The notes beneath the pieces were generated by a model. The model saw only the letters and a list, made by a program, of their open reading frames with translations. It had not been told where the DNA came from and searched no databases. A stretch of DNA of 64,000 nt from Armatimonadota bacterium (GTDB taxonomy: Bacteria; Armatimonadota; HRBIN16): positions 186,001 through 250,000 of the forward strand of contig BPGU01000003.1 of assembly GCA_026003195.1 (NCBI GenBank), read 5' to 3'. This document shows positions 34,348 through 43,819 of this stretch, piece after piece; the first letter of the stretch is position 1, and the number at the start of each line of letters is the position of its first letter. The translations under genes were made by a program, and so were the position numbers.

Positions 34348-35466
34348 CTAGGTTTGGTGGTGATAGGTACCGCTCGGCGACGTGGTGGACTGACGCACCA
34401 TCAGATGCGTCGGTAGCACGACGCCCTGGCGGGGTGGTTCCGTGTTCTTCAGCCATTCGAGAAGTATCTCGGTCGCCAAACGCCCCATCTCATCCAGCGG
34501 TTGGCGCACGGTGGTCAAAGGCGGGCTTAACAGTGCCGCAGACACCGGGTCGTCGAAGCCTACTACGGAAAGGTCTTCCGGTATATGCAAGCCCTCCTCG
34601 CGAGCGATACGCATGACATCCAGCGCCAGATAGTAGCCCCCACAGAAGAAAGCGGTCGGACGCGCGGAAGAGCGAAGCATCCGCCGCAGCTTCTCGCGAC
34701 CGGTCTCCGAAATGGAGATTGCCTCCTCTTCCATGAGGAGGAAGGCGTCGTCTATCTGGATGCCTCGTTCCTGCAAGGTCTCTCGGAACGTTCGGAGGCG
34801 GTCCTGAGTGTTGCAGGTGTTGGGCAGAGCGAACACGCCGCCGATACGCCGGTGCCCCAGACCGAGAAGATGTTCCAGCGCCGCCCGAGTTCCGGCAACG
34901 TTATCGCTGTCCACGAAGGGCACTTCCAGCCCCTTCCAGGAAGCACCGATAACCACCATCTTTAACCCTTCCCGGTAGAGCTGGTTGACCTTTTCCACAT
35001 TTTGCTCCAGCATGTCCAGCACCAGCAAGCCGTCCAGCAGCGCCTCACGGATTTTCTCAATCTCGTGCGCGGGCACCTCGAGGATGGACAGACTGACGGA
35101 GGAGTTTACAATCGCGCGTTGCATCCCCCGAAAGAGCGAACCGAGATAAAAGTCTTCCAGAGCGTGCTCAGCGGGGATATGCGCTACCACGCCAATTTGC
35201 AGCACTTCGGGAGGCGGTGGGCAAAAGTCCTCTGGCACAAAGGTACCCCTGCCATGCTCGCGCCGTATCCATCCCTCCTTCTCCAGCTCCACCAGTGCTC
35301 TGTTCATCGTCATCTGACTGATGCGCAGCTCTTTTGCCAGGTCGCGCTCGCCGGGGATACGCTCGCCCGGGCGATACCTGCCCGAACGGATACGCTGCTG
35401 GATGATCAGCATCGCCTGCACATAGCGCGGTAGCGGGTTGTTCCTGTCGACCACTTGAATACTCAT
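34348..35466 (-). CDS. GntR-type DNA-binding domain fused to LacI-type sugar-binding domain (transcriptional regulator)
   Basis: A 372-residue regulator. Residues 10-80 form a GntR winged helix ([40 protein letters not shown]). Residues 95-365 form a periplasmic-binding-like domain as in LacI/AraR proteins ([54 protein letters not shown]). Such AraR-type regulators respond to sugars. ATG 35466 has GGGAG close upstream; ATG 35481 is an alternative. It is first in a three-gene operon with a pseudopilin and a small membrane protein, ended by a strong terminator. Confidence 0.9.
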   Translation of the reverse strand: MSIQVVDRNNPLPRYVQAMLIIQQRIRSGRYRPGERIPGERDLAKELRISQMTMNRALVELEKEGWIRREHGRGTFVPEDFCPPPPEVLQIGVVAHIPAEHALEDFYLGSLFRGMQRAIVNSSVSLSILEVPAHEIEKIREALLDGLLVLDMLEQNVEKVNQLYREGLKMVVIGASWKGLEVPFVDSDNVAGTRAALEHLLGLGHRRIGGVFALPNTCNTQDRLRTFRETLQERGIQIDDAFLLMEEEAISISETGREKLRRMLRSSARPTAFFCGGYYLALDVMRIAREEGLHIPEDLSVVGFDDPVSAALLSPPLTTVRQPLDEMGRLATEILLEWLKNTEPPRQGVVLPTHLMVRQSTTSPSGTYHHQT

Positions 35467-35506
35467 TGCTCCCACGACCATTGTTATAGTTTTTTAGAAC
35501 ACTGGT

Positions 35507-35535
35507 ATTGTATATCGCTGTGCCAGAGGTGTCAA
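35507..35535 (-). promoter_or_regulatory. Promoter of regulator-pseudopilin operon 1
   Basis: On the minus strand TTGACA (35535-35530) and TACAAT (35512-35507) are separated by 17 bases. The leader, about 35 bases, contains an imperfect dyad GTTCTAAAAAAC that could be an autoregulatory operator. Confidence 0.75.
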
Positions 35536-35625
35536 GCGTTTTCACACGGTTTTTTGCGAAAAAATTCGAGAAATTGGGAAGACGCCTGGAGATGGCACTA
35601 CGATGCAAAGAATATATCGTGGTAT

Positions 35626-35699
35626 GTTTGCGGCTGAAGCCGCACCCCTTCAGACAAAGCCAGCCTTCGCTGGCTGAATAGGGTTTGCGAGGGAACGGC
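35626..35699. repeat. 74-bp direct repeat, copy 1
   Basis: Identical at 73 of 74 positions to 42761-42834. It contains two hairpins: GCGGCTGAAGCCGC and AGCCAGCCTTCGCTGGCT. It lies in the roughly 500-base gap between two divergent genes (35467-35966), which otherwise holds the two promoters, a GGCTC-type repeat and one short hairpin. The two copies bracket two large genes. Confidence 0.85.
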
Positions 35700-35701
35700 C
35701 C

Positions 35702-35750
35702 TGGAAGGCGAGGCTCCTGCCGAGCCTTCTCCTCCCCGCCTGCGGGGAGG
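35702..35750 (-). repeat. GGCTC-loop-GAGCC hairpin repeat plus GC hairpin
   Basis: 35702-35727 is a minus-orientation copy of the GGCTCGGCAGGAGCC family. It is followed by CCTCCCCGC (35731-35739) and GCGGGGAGG (35742-35750), a nine-pair stem. Confidence 0.55.
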
Positions 35751-35900
35751 CAGGGTGGGGCTACCTGTTTCGGCTCGCGCGGAGGTTCGCCCTCCAGCCC
35801 CGTTCACCGCACCACCCCTTTGGTTTTCACATCTCGTCCTCCTCATCCAGTACGAGGCTATACCAGATTCTTCACGAGAAAACCATTTAGCCAATGCGTC

Positions 35901-35930
35901 TTGACCAGCTCTAATCTGTTTTTATATACT
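35901..35930 (+). promoter_or_regulatory. Promoter of the STN-domain protein gene
   Basis: TTGACC (35901-35906) and TATACT (35925-35930) are separated by 18 bases, 36 bases before ATG 35967. It shows that the open frame upstream of 35967 is not coding. Confidence 0.65.
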
Positions 35931-35966
35931 CTAATCGCCGAGAACCATAGGGAAAAGGTGCTCCTG

Positions 35967-37847
35967 ATGGGCGTCCTCAGCGTAATGATGATGCTCACAA
36001 TGTGGTTACTGTCCCCGCTTGCTTGGGCTCAGGATCAGCCTTCCGATGTGCTGGCTCCCTTCCGCTTAAAAGCATGGGAGGGCGACGGCAGGCTTGCCCG
36101 GCGTATCAACGTTTCGGTATCCGGTCGGCCACTGGCAGAGGCGATACGCCAGATAAGCCAGAGATCAGGGGTGTCTCTGCGCGTCTCGCGTGATGTGGCG
36201 CAGTGGCGAGCAGTCATTGATGTGCAGGAAACGCAGCTGTCCGACGTGCTGGCGGGAATCGCTTTCACCTTCGACCTTGCCTGGCGACAGATACCCGTCA
36301 AAGAGGGCGAGCCGCCCGCCTATGAACTGTTTCAGACACCCGCGCAGAAGAGATTACAGGAGGAGTTCCTGAAGGCGCGGGTGGAGCTGGCACAGCGGAT
36401 GGTAGGCGAGGCGCTGAGGCGTGCGCAGTGGATGGCGGCTCAAGGCGTTCGTCCGCCCGTACCTATCAGAAAGGAACCTCCGCGTAACGAGGAAGAGGCG
36501 CTGGAAATGCCCACTTTCTGGCTGATGCATGACCATCGCCTGCGCATTGTGTTGGGCAAGCTATCCCCAGAGGAGTGGAGCCTTCTGTTCGCGGGAGAGC
36601 GGGTGATTTTGCCTGCGTCGCGCTTTTCCACACAAGAAGCGCAAGCCGTCGCCGCGCCCACTCCCCCCACCCCGCGTGAATGGCTCGCGGAGGGCGCGGA
36701 ACCCGAAGAGCCCGCCGAGGCTGGCGAACGGCAGCTGGTAGGGGTAGAGCTGATTTACGACCCATTCCATAACCGCATTCAGGCTTTCAGCGACTATTGG
36801 AGGCTCGACAGGAACCACACACACCTGCGTGAAGGAGCCTCGCTGAGCTGGTGGAACCCTGTCTCCTCACCCCTGAGCATGGAGGAAGCGTTCACTGTGG
36901 GCAAGCTGCTGACCAGTGAGGAACTACGGCGCAAAGACCCCTCTCCTCCCGCCCACTCTCAGGAGACGATAGCGGAGAGGTTACATCGCCTGTCGCGAGC
37001 AGTACGGATAGGCGTGATTGCCGAGTACTATCCGCTGAGCATGGACCCAAACCTACAGGAAGGGGGAGGCAGTACGGCGCAAGAGATACTGCAGCCGCTG
37101 ATGTGGGAATATCGCCCAGTGCGCTCGGGCAACCTCCTACTGTTTCCTGCGGTCGGCTCTGCGCGCTACTACCATCGGCTGTGCGATATTCCAGAGGCGT
37201 TGTTGGTGCGCTGGTTCGGCGATGACCGGAGGTTCGGTTTTAGCCTCCAGGCGTTGGGCGAGATGATGATGCAGCTTTCACCCTACCAGAAACGGGCACT
37301 GTCACTGTGGAGTATGTTCGCTGCCCAGTACTACGCCACGCGCTCGCCAGCGAAGGTGGTTACACTACACCAGTTCTACTTGGGGCACGGTGGAGGCGCC
37401 GAACTGATGCACCTCTTCCTGAGCCAGCCGGAGTGGCGCAGAGCGTTAACAGGACACCGGATTGCCCTTGACCCGATGCATCCCAACGTAGTCGCTTTTC
37501 TTTACCACCTTCCGACATGGACCTCTTATGCTCAGGAACCACCTCCTGTCCCACCGAACGTTGCACTCTGGCTACGCATAGAACGCCAAATGGAACAGCG
37601 GTGGGCGTACGACGCCCTGTCGCGCAGCGTGGAGTCGTCTATGTTTGTGGCACCGGACGATCTGTGCCTCAGCAAGCCGAACGAAGACCTGCGAGCGTTT
37701 CAGGCGCGCCTGCGCAAAGAGCACAAGGTAGAAGAAGGGCGTTGGTTGCATGTGGAAAGGGAGAAGGTTACCCTGCGCTTTGGGATGGGAGACAGGGAGA
37801 TGATCAGTTTACCGTTTGAGCTGACTCGCTTTACGCGCGTTCGGTAG
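35967..37847 (+). CDS. Exported STN-domain protein of unknown function
   Basis: A 626-residue protein with a signal peptide (VLSVMMMLTMWLLSPLAWAQ) and an N-terminal STN-like domain (INVSVSGRPLAEAIRQISQR, then SDVLAGIAFTFDLAWRQIP), the small domain found at the start of secretins and TonB-dependent receptors. The remaining 500 residues show no secretin or beta-barrel sequence and I do not recognise them. ATG 35967 has AAAGGTG upstream. It may be a periplasmic partner of an outer-membrane complex (inference). The gene lies between the two 74-bp repeats together with the GH99-like gene. Confidence 0.7.
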   Translation: MGVLSVMMMLTMWLLSPLAWAQDQPSDVLAPFRLKAWEGDGRLARRINVSVSGRPLAEAIRQISQRSGVSLRVSRDVAQWRAVIDVQETQLSDVLAGIAFTFDLAWRQIPVKEGEPPAYELFQTPAQKRLQEEFLKARVELAQRMVGEALRRAQWMAAQGVRPPVPIRKEPPRNEEEALEMPTFWLMHDHRLRIVLGKLSPEEWSLLFAGERVILPASRFSTQEAQAVAAPTPPTPREWLAEGAEPEEPAEAGERQLVGVELIYDPFHNRIQAFSDYWRLDRNHTHLREGASLSWWNPVSSPLSMEEAFTVGKLLTSEELRRKDPSPPAHSQETIAERLHRLSRAVRIGVIAEYYPLSMDPNLQEGGGSTAQEILQPLMWEYRPVRSGNLLLFPAVGSARYYHRLCDIPEALLVRWFGDDRRFGFSLQALGEMMMQLSPYQKRALSLWSMFAAQYYATRSPAKVVTLHQFYLGHGGGAELMHLFLSQPEWRRALTGHRIALDPMHPNVVAFLYHLPTWTSYAQEPPPVPPNVALWLRIERQMEQRWAYDALSRSVESSMFVAPDDLCLSKPNEDLRAFQARLRKEHKVEEGRWLHVEREKVTLRFGMGDREMISLPFELTRFTRVR

Positions 37848-38052
37848 GTTCTTAGACCCATAGGGTAGCGCAACAGCTGCAAACTCATGCCCCTGGTCTG
37901 TACAGTGGCTTCTCGTCGGGAAGTCGTGGGATTATGATTGCACTTCTGCTCGGGGGGCAGCCTGCACCAACAGGTTTCGCCCCCCACAGGAAGTTCACCC
38001 CCTCGTCAAGAACGATTTTCCCGAAAACGACACGCGGCAAGGAGCCTTCATT

Positions 38053-41000
38053 ATGCAACGCAACACACATCGGGCATCGGAAACCCTGCCGCTGGTGGGG
38101 GCGGCGTACTTCTACTGGTACGAATGGGACACGCACGCCGGTGAATGGGGCAACTGGATCAACGGCATCCACAACACGCCCCTGTACGGCTACTACGACA
38201 GCCGCAAAGTGGCAGACAACGTGCGCTCGCAGCTGCTCGCCGCCGACTGGGGGATGACGCACCTGTACATGGACTACTGGGGACAGGGCTGGCGCGGCGA
38301 GGGCGGGGAGCCTCGTGAAGCCACTGTGCTGAAAGCCACTGAGCATGTGCACGCGCTGGGCTATCGCCTCTTTATGGGATTATATCAGGACGGCGAAAAC
38401 TTCGCCATGCGCGAGTTCTGGCGTAACGTCAGCGAACAACGCGACACCGTTTACTGGATGCGCCGATACGCTCGCTCGCCCGTGTGGACATGGCTGGGCG
38501 GAAAGCCGTTCCAGCTGGTCTATTCGCGCAATGGCACACCGCAGCTCACGGAAGACCATCGGGGATTCCAGCAATGGCTCCGGGAGCGATACCGCACTAT
38601 CGAACAGCTGAACAGCGAATGGGGCACCCGTTACAGCGATTTTGAGCAAATCCGCATGGACGTGAACAGTACCGGCTTCCAGCGCGCGCTAAGCATCGAA
38701 TACCAGTACGAGAGGTGGCAGCGCGATTGGCAAAAGCTGGAGGAGCTGATTCGGCAGGAGCTCGATTTGCCCGGTCTGAGTGCCTCTTTCGACGTGGGCT
38801 ATGCGCCCTTTATGGGCTTCGGTTTCGAGCGGTTTGCGCGTGTGTTTGGCGGGGCGCACTCGTATGCGGGCATCTTCGGTGTGCCGCAGGAGCAGGACGC
38901 CGAACGCTTTCTGCAGGCGGCGGTCACACGCCAGTGTGGAGGCGTGTTCTTTGACCACCTGAAGCACCGCTATTTGGACTGGGGCATCCGCGTACCAGGC
39001 ACCGGCTACCTCCCCGAACCACACCACTACGACCGCTTCTGGGTGGGGAACCTGATGCGATTCGTGGACGGCGTGTTGCACCTCAGCTGGAACGAGTGGT
39101 GGGAAGGCTCCAACCTCGAACCAAGCTTCGAAGGCGGCAAACGATTCTGCGAGACGAACCTGCTGTACAGCACCCTCTGGCAGTTAACCTACCCGCGCCC
39201 ACAGGCGGAAGCAACCGTCGCCCTGCTGGTCAACGACTGGATTTTCGAATGCGGCACCGGTGACCCCAACGACCTGTACCACGCCGTGCAGGCTCTTCGG
39301 GCGATTCAGGCTCCCTTTGAGGTGCTTCTGCAGAGTGAGGCAGACACAGAGCATCTGCAGCAGTACCGCGTGCTGATAGCGCCTTCCGGTGGAGTGGGCT
39401 TCGGGCTGAACGGCAAGCGAGAGCGCATAGCGGAAGTGCTGAAAGGGTGGCTTCGACAGGGCGGTCGCACACTAATCGTCTCGGCGTGCTCGGTGGACTG
39501 GACCGGCGAAGCGATGTCCGTGGCGCCTTCCGCGCAGACCGAAACAGCCGGACGGAGGTTCAACTTTCTGGCAGACATCGGCACTTGGGGTGACGAGCGG
39601 GTGTTGCAGAGCGGATTCAGCGGGCGCGAGGACTGGGGCAAACTGCCTGCAGGCGCTTACGGTGCAGGCACATCAGCCACCGTGCGCTGGACGCCCGGCT
39701 CGGGTACGGTAACCACCCTTCTGCTTCCCGCCTTGCCGAATACCGACCTGCTGTTGCGCTGGCATGGCAGCGTGATGTGGCAACACCGGATGAGCGTTCT
39801 CGTCAACAATGAACGGGTTGGTGAGGTAGTGCTGGAACCCGGCTGGCGCGTCTACGAGGTGCGTATCCCCGCCTCCGCCATCGGCGCATCGCGTGTTGCA
39901 GAGGTGCAGTGGCAGTTCTCGGAGGCAATGATCCCGCGCGAAAAGGAGCCGCAACGCTTCAAAGACGAGAGCCGAGCCTGCAACCTCGCGCTGGACTGGG
40001 TGCAAATCTCCACTCCCGACGTGCCCGCAGGTGAAAGGCAAAGCGTGGAATGGCGACCGACAGACATCGCCCGCTTCGCCGAAGGCGGGGGGGACTTCCA
40101 TGCTTCCCTGCAACGCCGTCGCAGTCGCCTGCCGGCGGGCGAAGTGCTCAGTCGCTACAGCGACGGCTTGCCGCGCGACGTGCTCACCTCCGTCAACGGC
40201 TCCCGGCTGCTCACGGTGAACGGCATCTTCACCGACGACCCCCGCTGGTGGGCGAGGGTACTGGACGATCCAGCAGGAGTGCCATGCGGCAAGGTGGTCC
40301 GCCTCGCCGATGGCAGGCTACCCGACAGCCCTGACCTGATGGGTGCCGTTCTGGAAGCGGGAACCACCTGCTTCTTACTGCTGGAGAACCGCACCTGGCA
40401 GGGGCAACAGGTTCGTCTGCACCCACCGGAGGTGCATGACCTGCCTCTGGCGGAAGTGACCACCCTGACCATAGACGGCAGGCACTTCCTCCCGCGTCAG
40501 GTGACCTCCTTGCCCTTTGAAGACACTGTGCAATATGTCTCCGCCTACCAGCTGGTGTACGCGCCGGTGCGGGTCACCACCCCTCGCTGGATGGGTTTCC
40601 CCGGCAGCCAGTTACAATTGCCTCTCACGCTGAAAAACCTGCTACCCCAGCCGATAACCGTCACCCTGCAGATAGGTGCGAAGATTGCCAGCGTGAAAGG
40701 GAAGCCGATCACCGTCCGCCTCGCCCCGGCGGAAAGCAAGCAGGTGCAGCTTCCCTGTGAGGTCAAACCCTTTGCGGATTGGGGCATCAAGACGGTATAC
40801 CTGCAGGTCTCGTGGCGAGGACGCGATGGGCAGGAACGAACAGCCTACTTCCTGCGCCCGCTGACGGTGGGGCGCAACGCGGAGGTGCGGCTGGGGAACG
40901 CCTCTGCCTCTTCGCATGCACCCACCGTATCTGTCGTCCATGCACCCAGCACCCCTCACGGCGAGATGCGCTGGTGGCATCCTGCGCTGGACGTGCCCGG

Positions 41001-42711
41001 CGAAACCGCCCGAGACGTGGAGGTAGTGTTCTCCGGCAGACGTCTCCGCGTCGGCGACTTGCGTGAGGGCGAGCGCAAAGAGGTGCGTCTACCGATACCG
41101 TTCACCTCCCGGGTGCAAACTCGCCAGGCAACCGTCACTATCCGCTGGCGCGACAGCGCAGGCATCCGCGAACGCACCGAGCCACTGACCGTCGCCACCG
41201 CGCCGCCTCGCCTGCGCAGAACTCGCCCGGAACAGGTATCCTCCCTGCTCATCGCCAGCGCAGACGAGGCGCGAGGGATGCCTCTCTCTGTGCCTCTGCC
41301 TGCCGGTTGGCTTGGGCGAGCGTGGCAGTTACGCCTGCCGGATAGCACTCCCCTGCCCACACACATCGCCGATGGCAGATTGCATTTCATCGTCCCACCG
41401 CGCACACCGAGCTGGCGCATCGACATTGGCGCTCCCGGCGACGAGCAGGTGCTTGTGCGCGGCATGGCTCAGCGCGAGTCCTGGGCGCAGGGCAATACGG
41501 TGCGCTGGATACCGGGAGAGGGACGCGAGACGGTGCTGCGTGTGCCGGTTCCTGCTGGGGGAACATACCGCCTGCTGCTTCATGGACAGGTGTTGTGGCA
41601 GAATCGGCTCGCCGTGTTCGTCGACGGGCGGAAGGTAGACGAGATCGATATGCGACCGGGCTGGCAAACTCTGGCGATCAACCTGCCGCCGCGCCAGCGC
41701 TCCTCCCCACAACCCTCAGAGATTCGGCTGCTCTTTGCGCAGGCACACCGTCCAGCGGAAAAAGGTGCGGGCGATGACCGTCGGGTGTGTAACCTGGCGC
41801 TGGACTGGGTGGCACTGGAGCCGGTGGAAGAGGCCGGCTCGCTGTTGCTGGCGGTATCGCCTTTGCGGGGCACGCCCTCGCCCTCTATTCGAGTGCAGAC
41901 CGGCGGCGGGACAGTGCGGCTAGACAACGGCGTGCTGGAGCTGGAGTGGCGCGAGGAGGTCGGAGGCACACTCACCCGCCTGTATTCGAAACGCACCGGA
42001 AGAGACTACGCCGCGCAAAGCTGCGGCGCGGGAATGGGCACGTTCGGCAGGAGTGACCCCAAACGCCCCGCGCAAGATACCGCGCAGTTTGTGGTGGACG
42101 ACATCCGGTGGCAGCGCAACGGCAAGGCAAACGTGCGCGTCATCGAACGCAACCCGGTATGGACGACGGTAGAGGTTACCGCCGGAGGAGGCAACCTACC
42201 CCTGCGGGTGACGCAACGCTACCGTGTGTTCGCCGGCCTGCCGCTGGTGGAGGTGGATGTGCGAGTTCAGCCCCTGTCGGCGGAAGCGGATGAGCTCGTG
42301 GCGTTGGAAGCACGCTTCGCCGCCCGCTGGTGGACAAAGAGCTTCCCCAATTTCGTGGGCACTGGAGACAATCCGGCGGAGGTATACGGAGCAAAGGTGC
42401 ACTTCGGCTGGCGGATGGGCGACTGGGCGCCGCCTGTGCTGACGCTTTTCCACCCGGGCGACCTGAGCGAGAGCCTCTCCTTGCTGATGATGGAGAACGA
42501 GGGTTGCAGTGGGGTGCGTCAGGGGTTCTGGGGTGAGGCTCGGGGGAAGCCCGCCGATGCCCGCCGATACGCGACAGTGGAACTGGTCGCCCAACCAGTG
42601 ATGCCTGTGCGCTTGCGGCTATGGCTCTGGCTCCACGAGGGATACCATGTACACGCCCGCCAGATGCGCCAGAGGCTGATGCATCCTGCGTCCATCGCCC
42701 TGCTACCTTGA
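38053..42711 (+). CDS. Very large multidomain GH99/WbsX-like carbohydrate-active protein
   Basis: A 1,552-residue protein. Residues 10-370 form a GH99/WbsX-like barrel (PLVGAAYFYWYEWDTHAGEW, HLSWNEWWEGSNLEPSFEGG). Residues 385-480 resemble a Rossmann-like trimerisation domain (TVALLVNDWIFECGTG). Two copies of a beta-rich module lie at about 505-655 and 1135-1260; both carry WQ-H/N-R and end in CNLALDWV. The C-terminal 270 residues (VRLDNGVLELEWREEVGGTL) resemble the galactose-mutarotase-like C-terminal domain of glycosidases. No classical signal peptide is seen at MQRNTHRASE, although AAGGAG supports this start. Substrate unknown. Confidence 0.8.
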   Translation: MQRNTHRASETLPLVGAAYFYWYEWDTHAGEWGNWINGIHNTPLYGYYDSRKVADNVRSQLLAADWGMTHLYMDYWGQGWRGEGGEPREATVLKATEHVHALGYRLFMGLYQDGENFAMREFWRNVSEQRDTVYWMRRYARSPVWTWLGGKPFQLVYSRNGTPQLTEDHRGFQQWLRERYRTIEQLNSEWGTRYSDFEQIRMDVNSTGFQRALSIEYQYERWQRDWQKLEELIRQELDLPGLSASFDVGYAPFMGFGFERFARVFGGAHSYAGIFGVPQEQDAERFLQAAVTRQCGGVFFDHLKHRYLDWGIRVPGTGYLPEPHHYDRFWVGNLMRFVDGVLHLSWNEWWEGSNLEPSFEGGKRFCETNLLYSTLWQLTYPRPQAEATVALLVNDWIFECGTGDPNDLYHAVQALRAIQAPFEVLLQSEADTEHLQQYRVLIAPSGGVGFGLNGKRERIAEVLKGWLRQGGRTLIVSACSVDWTGEAMSVAPSAQTETAGRRFNFLADIGTWGDERVLQSGFSGREDWGKLPAGAYGAGTSATVRWTPGSGTVTTLLLPALPNTDLLLRWHGSVMWQHRMSVLVNNERVGEVVLEPGWRVYEVRIPASAIGASRVAEVQWQFSEAMIPREKEPQRFKDESRACNLALDWVQISTPDVPAGERQSVEWRPTDIARFAEGGGDFHASLQRRRSRLPAGEVLSRYSDGLPRDVLTSVNGSRLLTVNGIFTDDPRWWARVLDDPAGVPCGKVVRLADGRLPDSPDLMGAVLEAGTTCFLLLENRTWQGQQVRLHPPEVHDLPLAEVTTLTIDGRHFLPRQVTSLPFEDTVQYVSAYQLVYAPVRVTTPRWMGFPGSQLQLPLTLKNLLPQPITVTLQIGAKIASVKGKPITVRLAPAESKQVQLPCEVKPFADWGIKTVYLQVSWRGRDGQERTAYFLRPLTVGRNAEVRLGNASASSHAPTVSVVHAPSTPHGEMRWWHPALDVPGETARDVEVVFSGRRLRVGDLREGERKEVRLPIPFTSRVQTRQATVTIRWRDSAGIRERTEPLTVATAPPRLRRTRPEQVSSLLIASADEARGMPLSVPLPAGWLGRAWQLRLPDSTPLPTHIADGRLHFIVPPRTPSWRIDIGAPGDEQVLVRGMAQRESWAQGNTVRWIPGEGRETVLRVPVPAGGTYRLLLHGQVLWQNRLAVFVDGRKVDEIDMRPGWQTLAINLPPRQRSSPQPSEIRLLFAQAHRPAEKGAGDDRRVCNLALDWVALEPVEEAGSLLLAVSPLRGTPSPSIRVQTGGGTVRLDNGVLELEWREEVGGTLTRLYSKRTGRDYAAQSCGAGMGTFGRSDPKRPAQDTAQFVVDDIRWQRNGKANVRVIERNPVWTTVEVTAGGGNLPLRVTQRYRVFAGLPLVEVDVRVQPLSAEADELVALEARFAARWWTKSFPNFVGTGDNPAEVYGAKVHFGWRMGDWAPPVLTLFHPGDLSESLSLLMMENEGCSGVRQGFWGEARGKPADARRYATVELVAQPVMPVRLRLWLWLHEGYHVHARQMRQRLMHPASIALLP

Positions 42712-42760
42712 AAGGAGATGCGACGTTCTGTAGTGGTTGTGCGGAGAGGGGTTGTGAAGA

Positions 42761-42834
42761 GTTTGCGGCTGAAGCCGCACCCCTTCAGACAAAGCCAGCC
42801 TTCGCTGGCTGAATAGGATTTGCGAGGGAACGGC
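42761..42834. repeat. 74-bp direct repeat, copy 2
   Basis: 73 of 74 positions match 35626-35699 in the same orientation. It is followed by the palindrome CGGCTTGAGCCG. It fills most of the gap between the giant gene and the minus-strand membrane-protein gene. Confidence 0.85.
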
Positions 42835-42906
42835 TTGAGCCGTGAGAGATCTCACCGGGGTAGCTGCGCGTGCAACTCTCAGTGTGCAAGCGAAGAATTG
42901 CCGGCG

Positions 42907-43725
42907 CTATTCTTCATTCACCTGTCGCCGGGTGCTCTCCTCCTCGGGCAATTTCTGCGCATTGCCTGCTGCGACGGAAGGAGCAGGTGACAGAGGCGAG
43001 CGTATTCCTGCATCAGGTGGAAGGTTTCCTCTCGCGCCGCGGCGATATTCCCAGAGATACCACCCCGCTATGAGGAGCAGTAGACACAGTCCAGTCCCTG
43101 CCAATACCCTCTCTACCAATTGCGCTTCCGGAGTCGTGGATCGCGGTGCGAGCAGCAGCGAAATACTTGCTGCTGGCAGCATGAGAATAGTTATCACGCC
43201 AACAACGAACTCCGCCACGTTCTGATAGGGATTGGTTTTACCATGCATTCGCCTTTGTGTTGCACCCACAAACAGCACCATCAGGTAAATGCCGATAACC
43301 CATCGCAAGATCTCGCCCTCGTACTTATTCGCAGGAGATATCAGCATCAGAAAAAGATAAAGCAGCGGGGTTAGCTTCTGGTAGGCGTACAGGTCCCTTT
43401 GTGGAAATCGTGCTCCTTCCAGAACAAACCACAGGTTTGCGCCTGCAACTAGTGCCACTGATTCCGCTCCCCATCCCGAGAGCGCCAGTATGCCCGAAAG
43501 GAGCAGGATAGTCCTGGAGGCTATCTCCTCATACAGGGGTTTTGTGTATTGCCTCCCCAAGCGGTACGCCAGTCCCACTACGAACGCGAGTGCGATAGCA
43601 AGGTGCACTTCCCTTTCGCTACGAATGTGCTGCGACATCTGGTACGACGCCCAGTTCAAATATGCAACCAACACCGCCCCTGCGCCCAGTGCGTCCATCT
43701 CGTTGAACAGCTTGGCACGTCGCAT
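42907..43725 (-). CDS. Multi-pass membrane protein of unknown function
   Basis: A 272-residue protein with six or seven likely membrane helices (for example LIALAFVVGLAYRLG, TILLLSGILALSGWGAESVA, LTPLLYLFLMLISPA, WVIGIYLMVLFVGAT, FVVGVITILMLPAASISLLL) and a hydrophilic C-terminal tail of about 50 residues. No family-specific motif was recognised. GGAGG precedes the ATG at eight bases. It is monocistronic as far as can be seen. Confidence 0.7.
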   Translation of the reverse strand: MRRAKLFNEMDALGAGAVLVAYLNWASYQMSQHIRSEREVHLAIALAFVVGLAYRLGRQYTKPLYEEIASRTILLLSGILALSGWGAESVALVAGANLWFVLEGARFPQRDLYAYQKLTPLLYLFLMLISPANKYEGEILRWVIGIYLMVLFVGATQRRMHGKTNPYQNVAEFVVGVITILMLPAASISLLLAPRSTTPEAQLVERVLAGTGLCLLLLIAGWYLWEYRRGARGNLPPDAGIRSPLSPAPSVAAGNAQKLPEEESTRRQVNEE

Positions 43726-43819
43726 CTTGAAGATACCTCCCGCTCCAAAGACGGCTCATCATCACAGAGGGCACCCAGTTTCGCTCCTGAGCAACCCGTC
43801 TCGTCCGTAGTTCAGTAGT

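Noticed and set aside
35685-35966. 94 extra N-terminal residues before the STN-domain protein start
   Set aside because: The stretch covers a hairpin repeat and the promoter, and reads as Arg/Gly/Ser-rich noncoding sequence; a signal peptide begins at ATG 35967.
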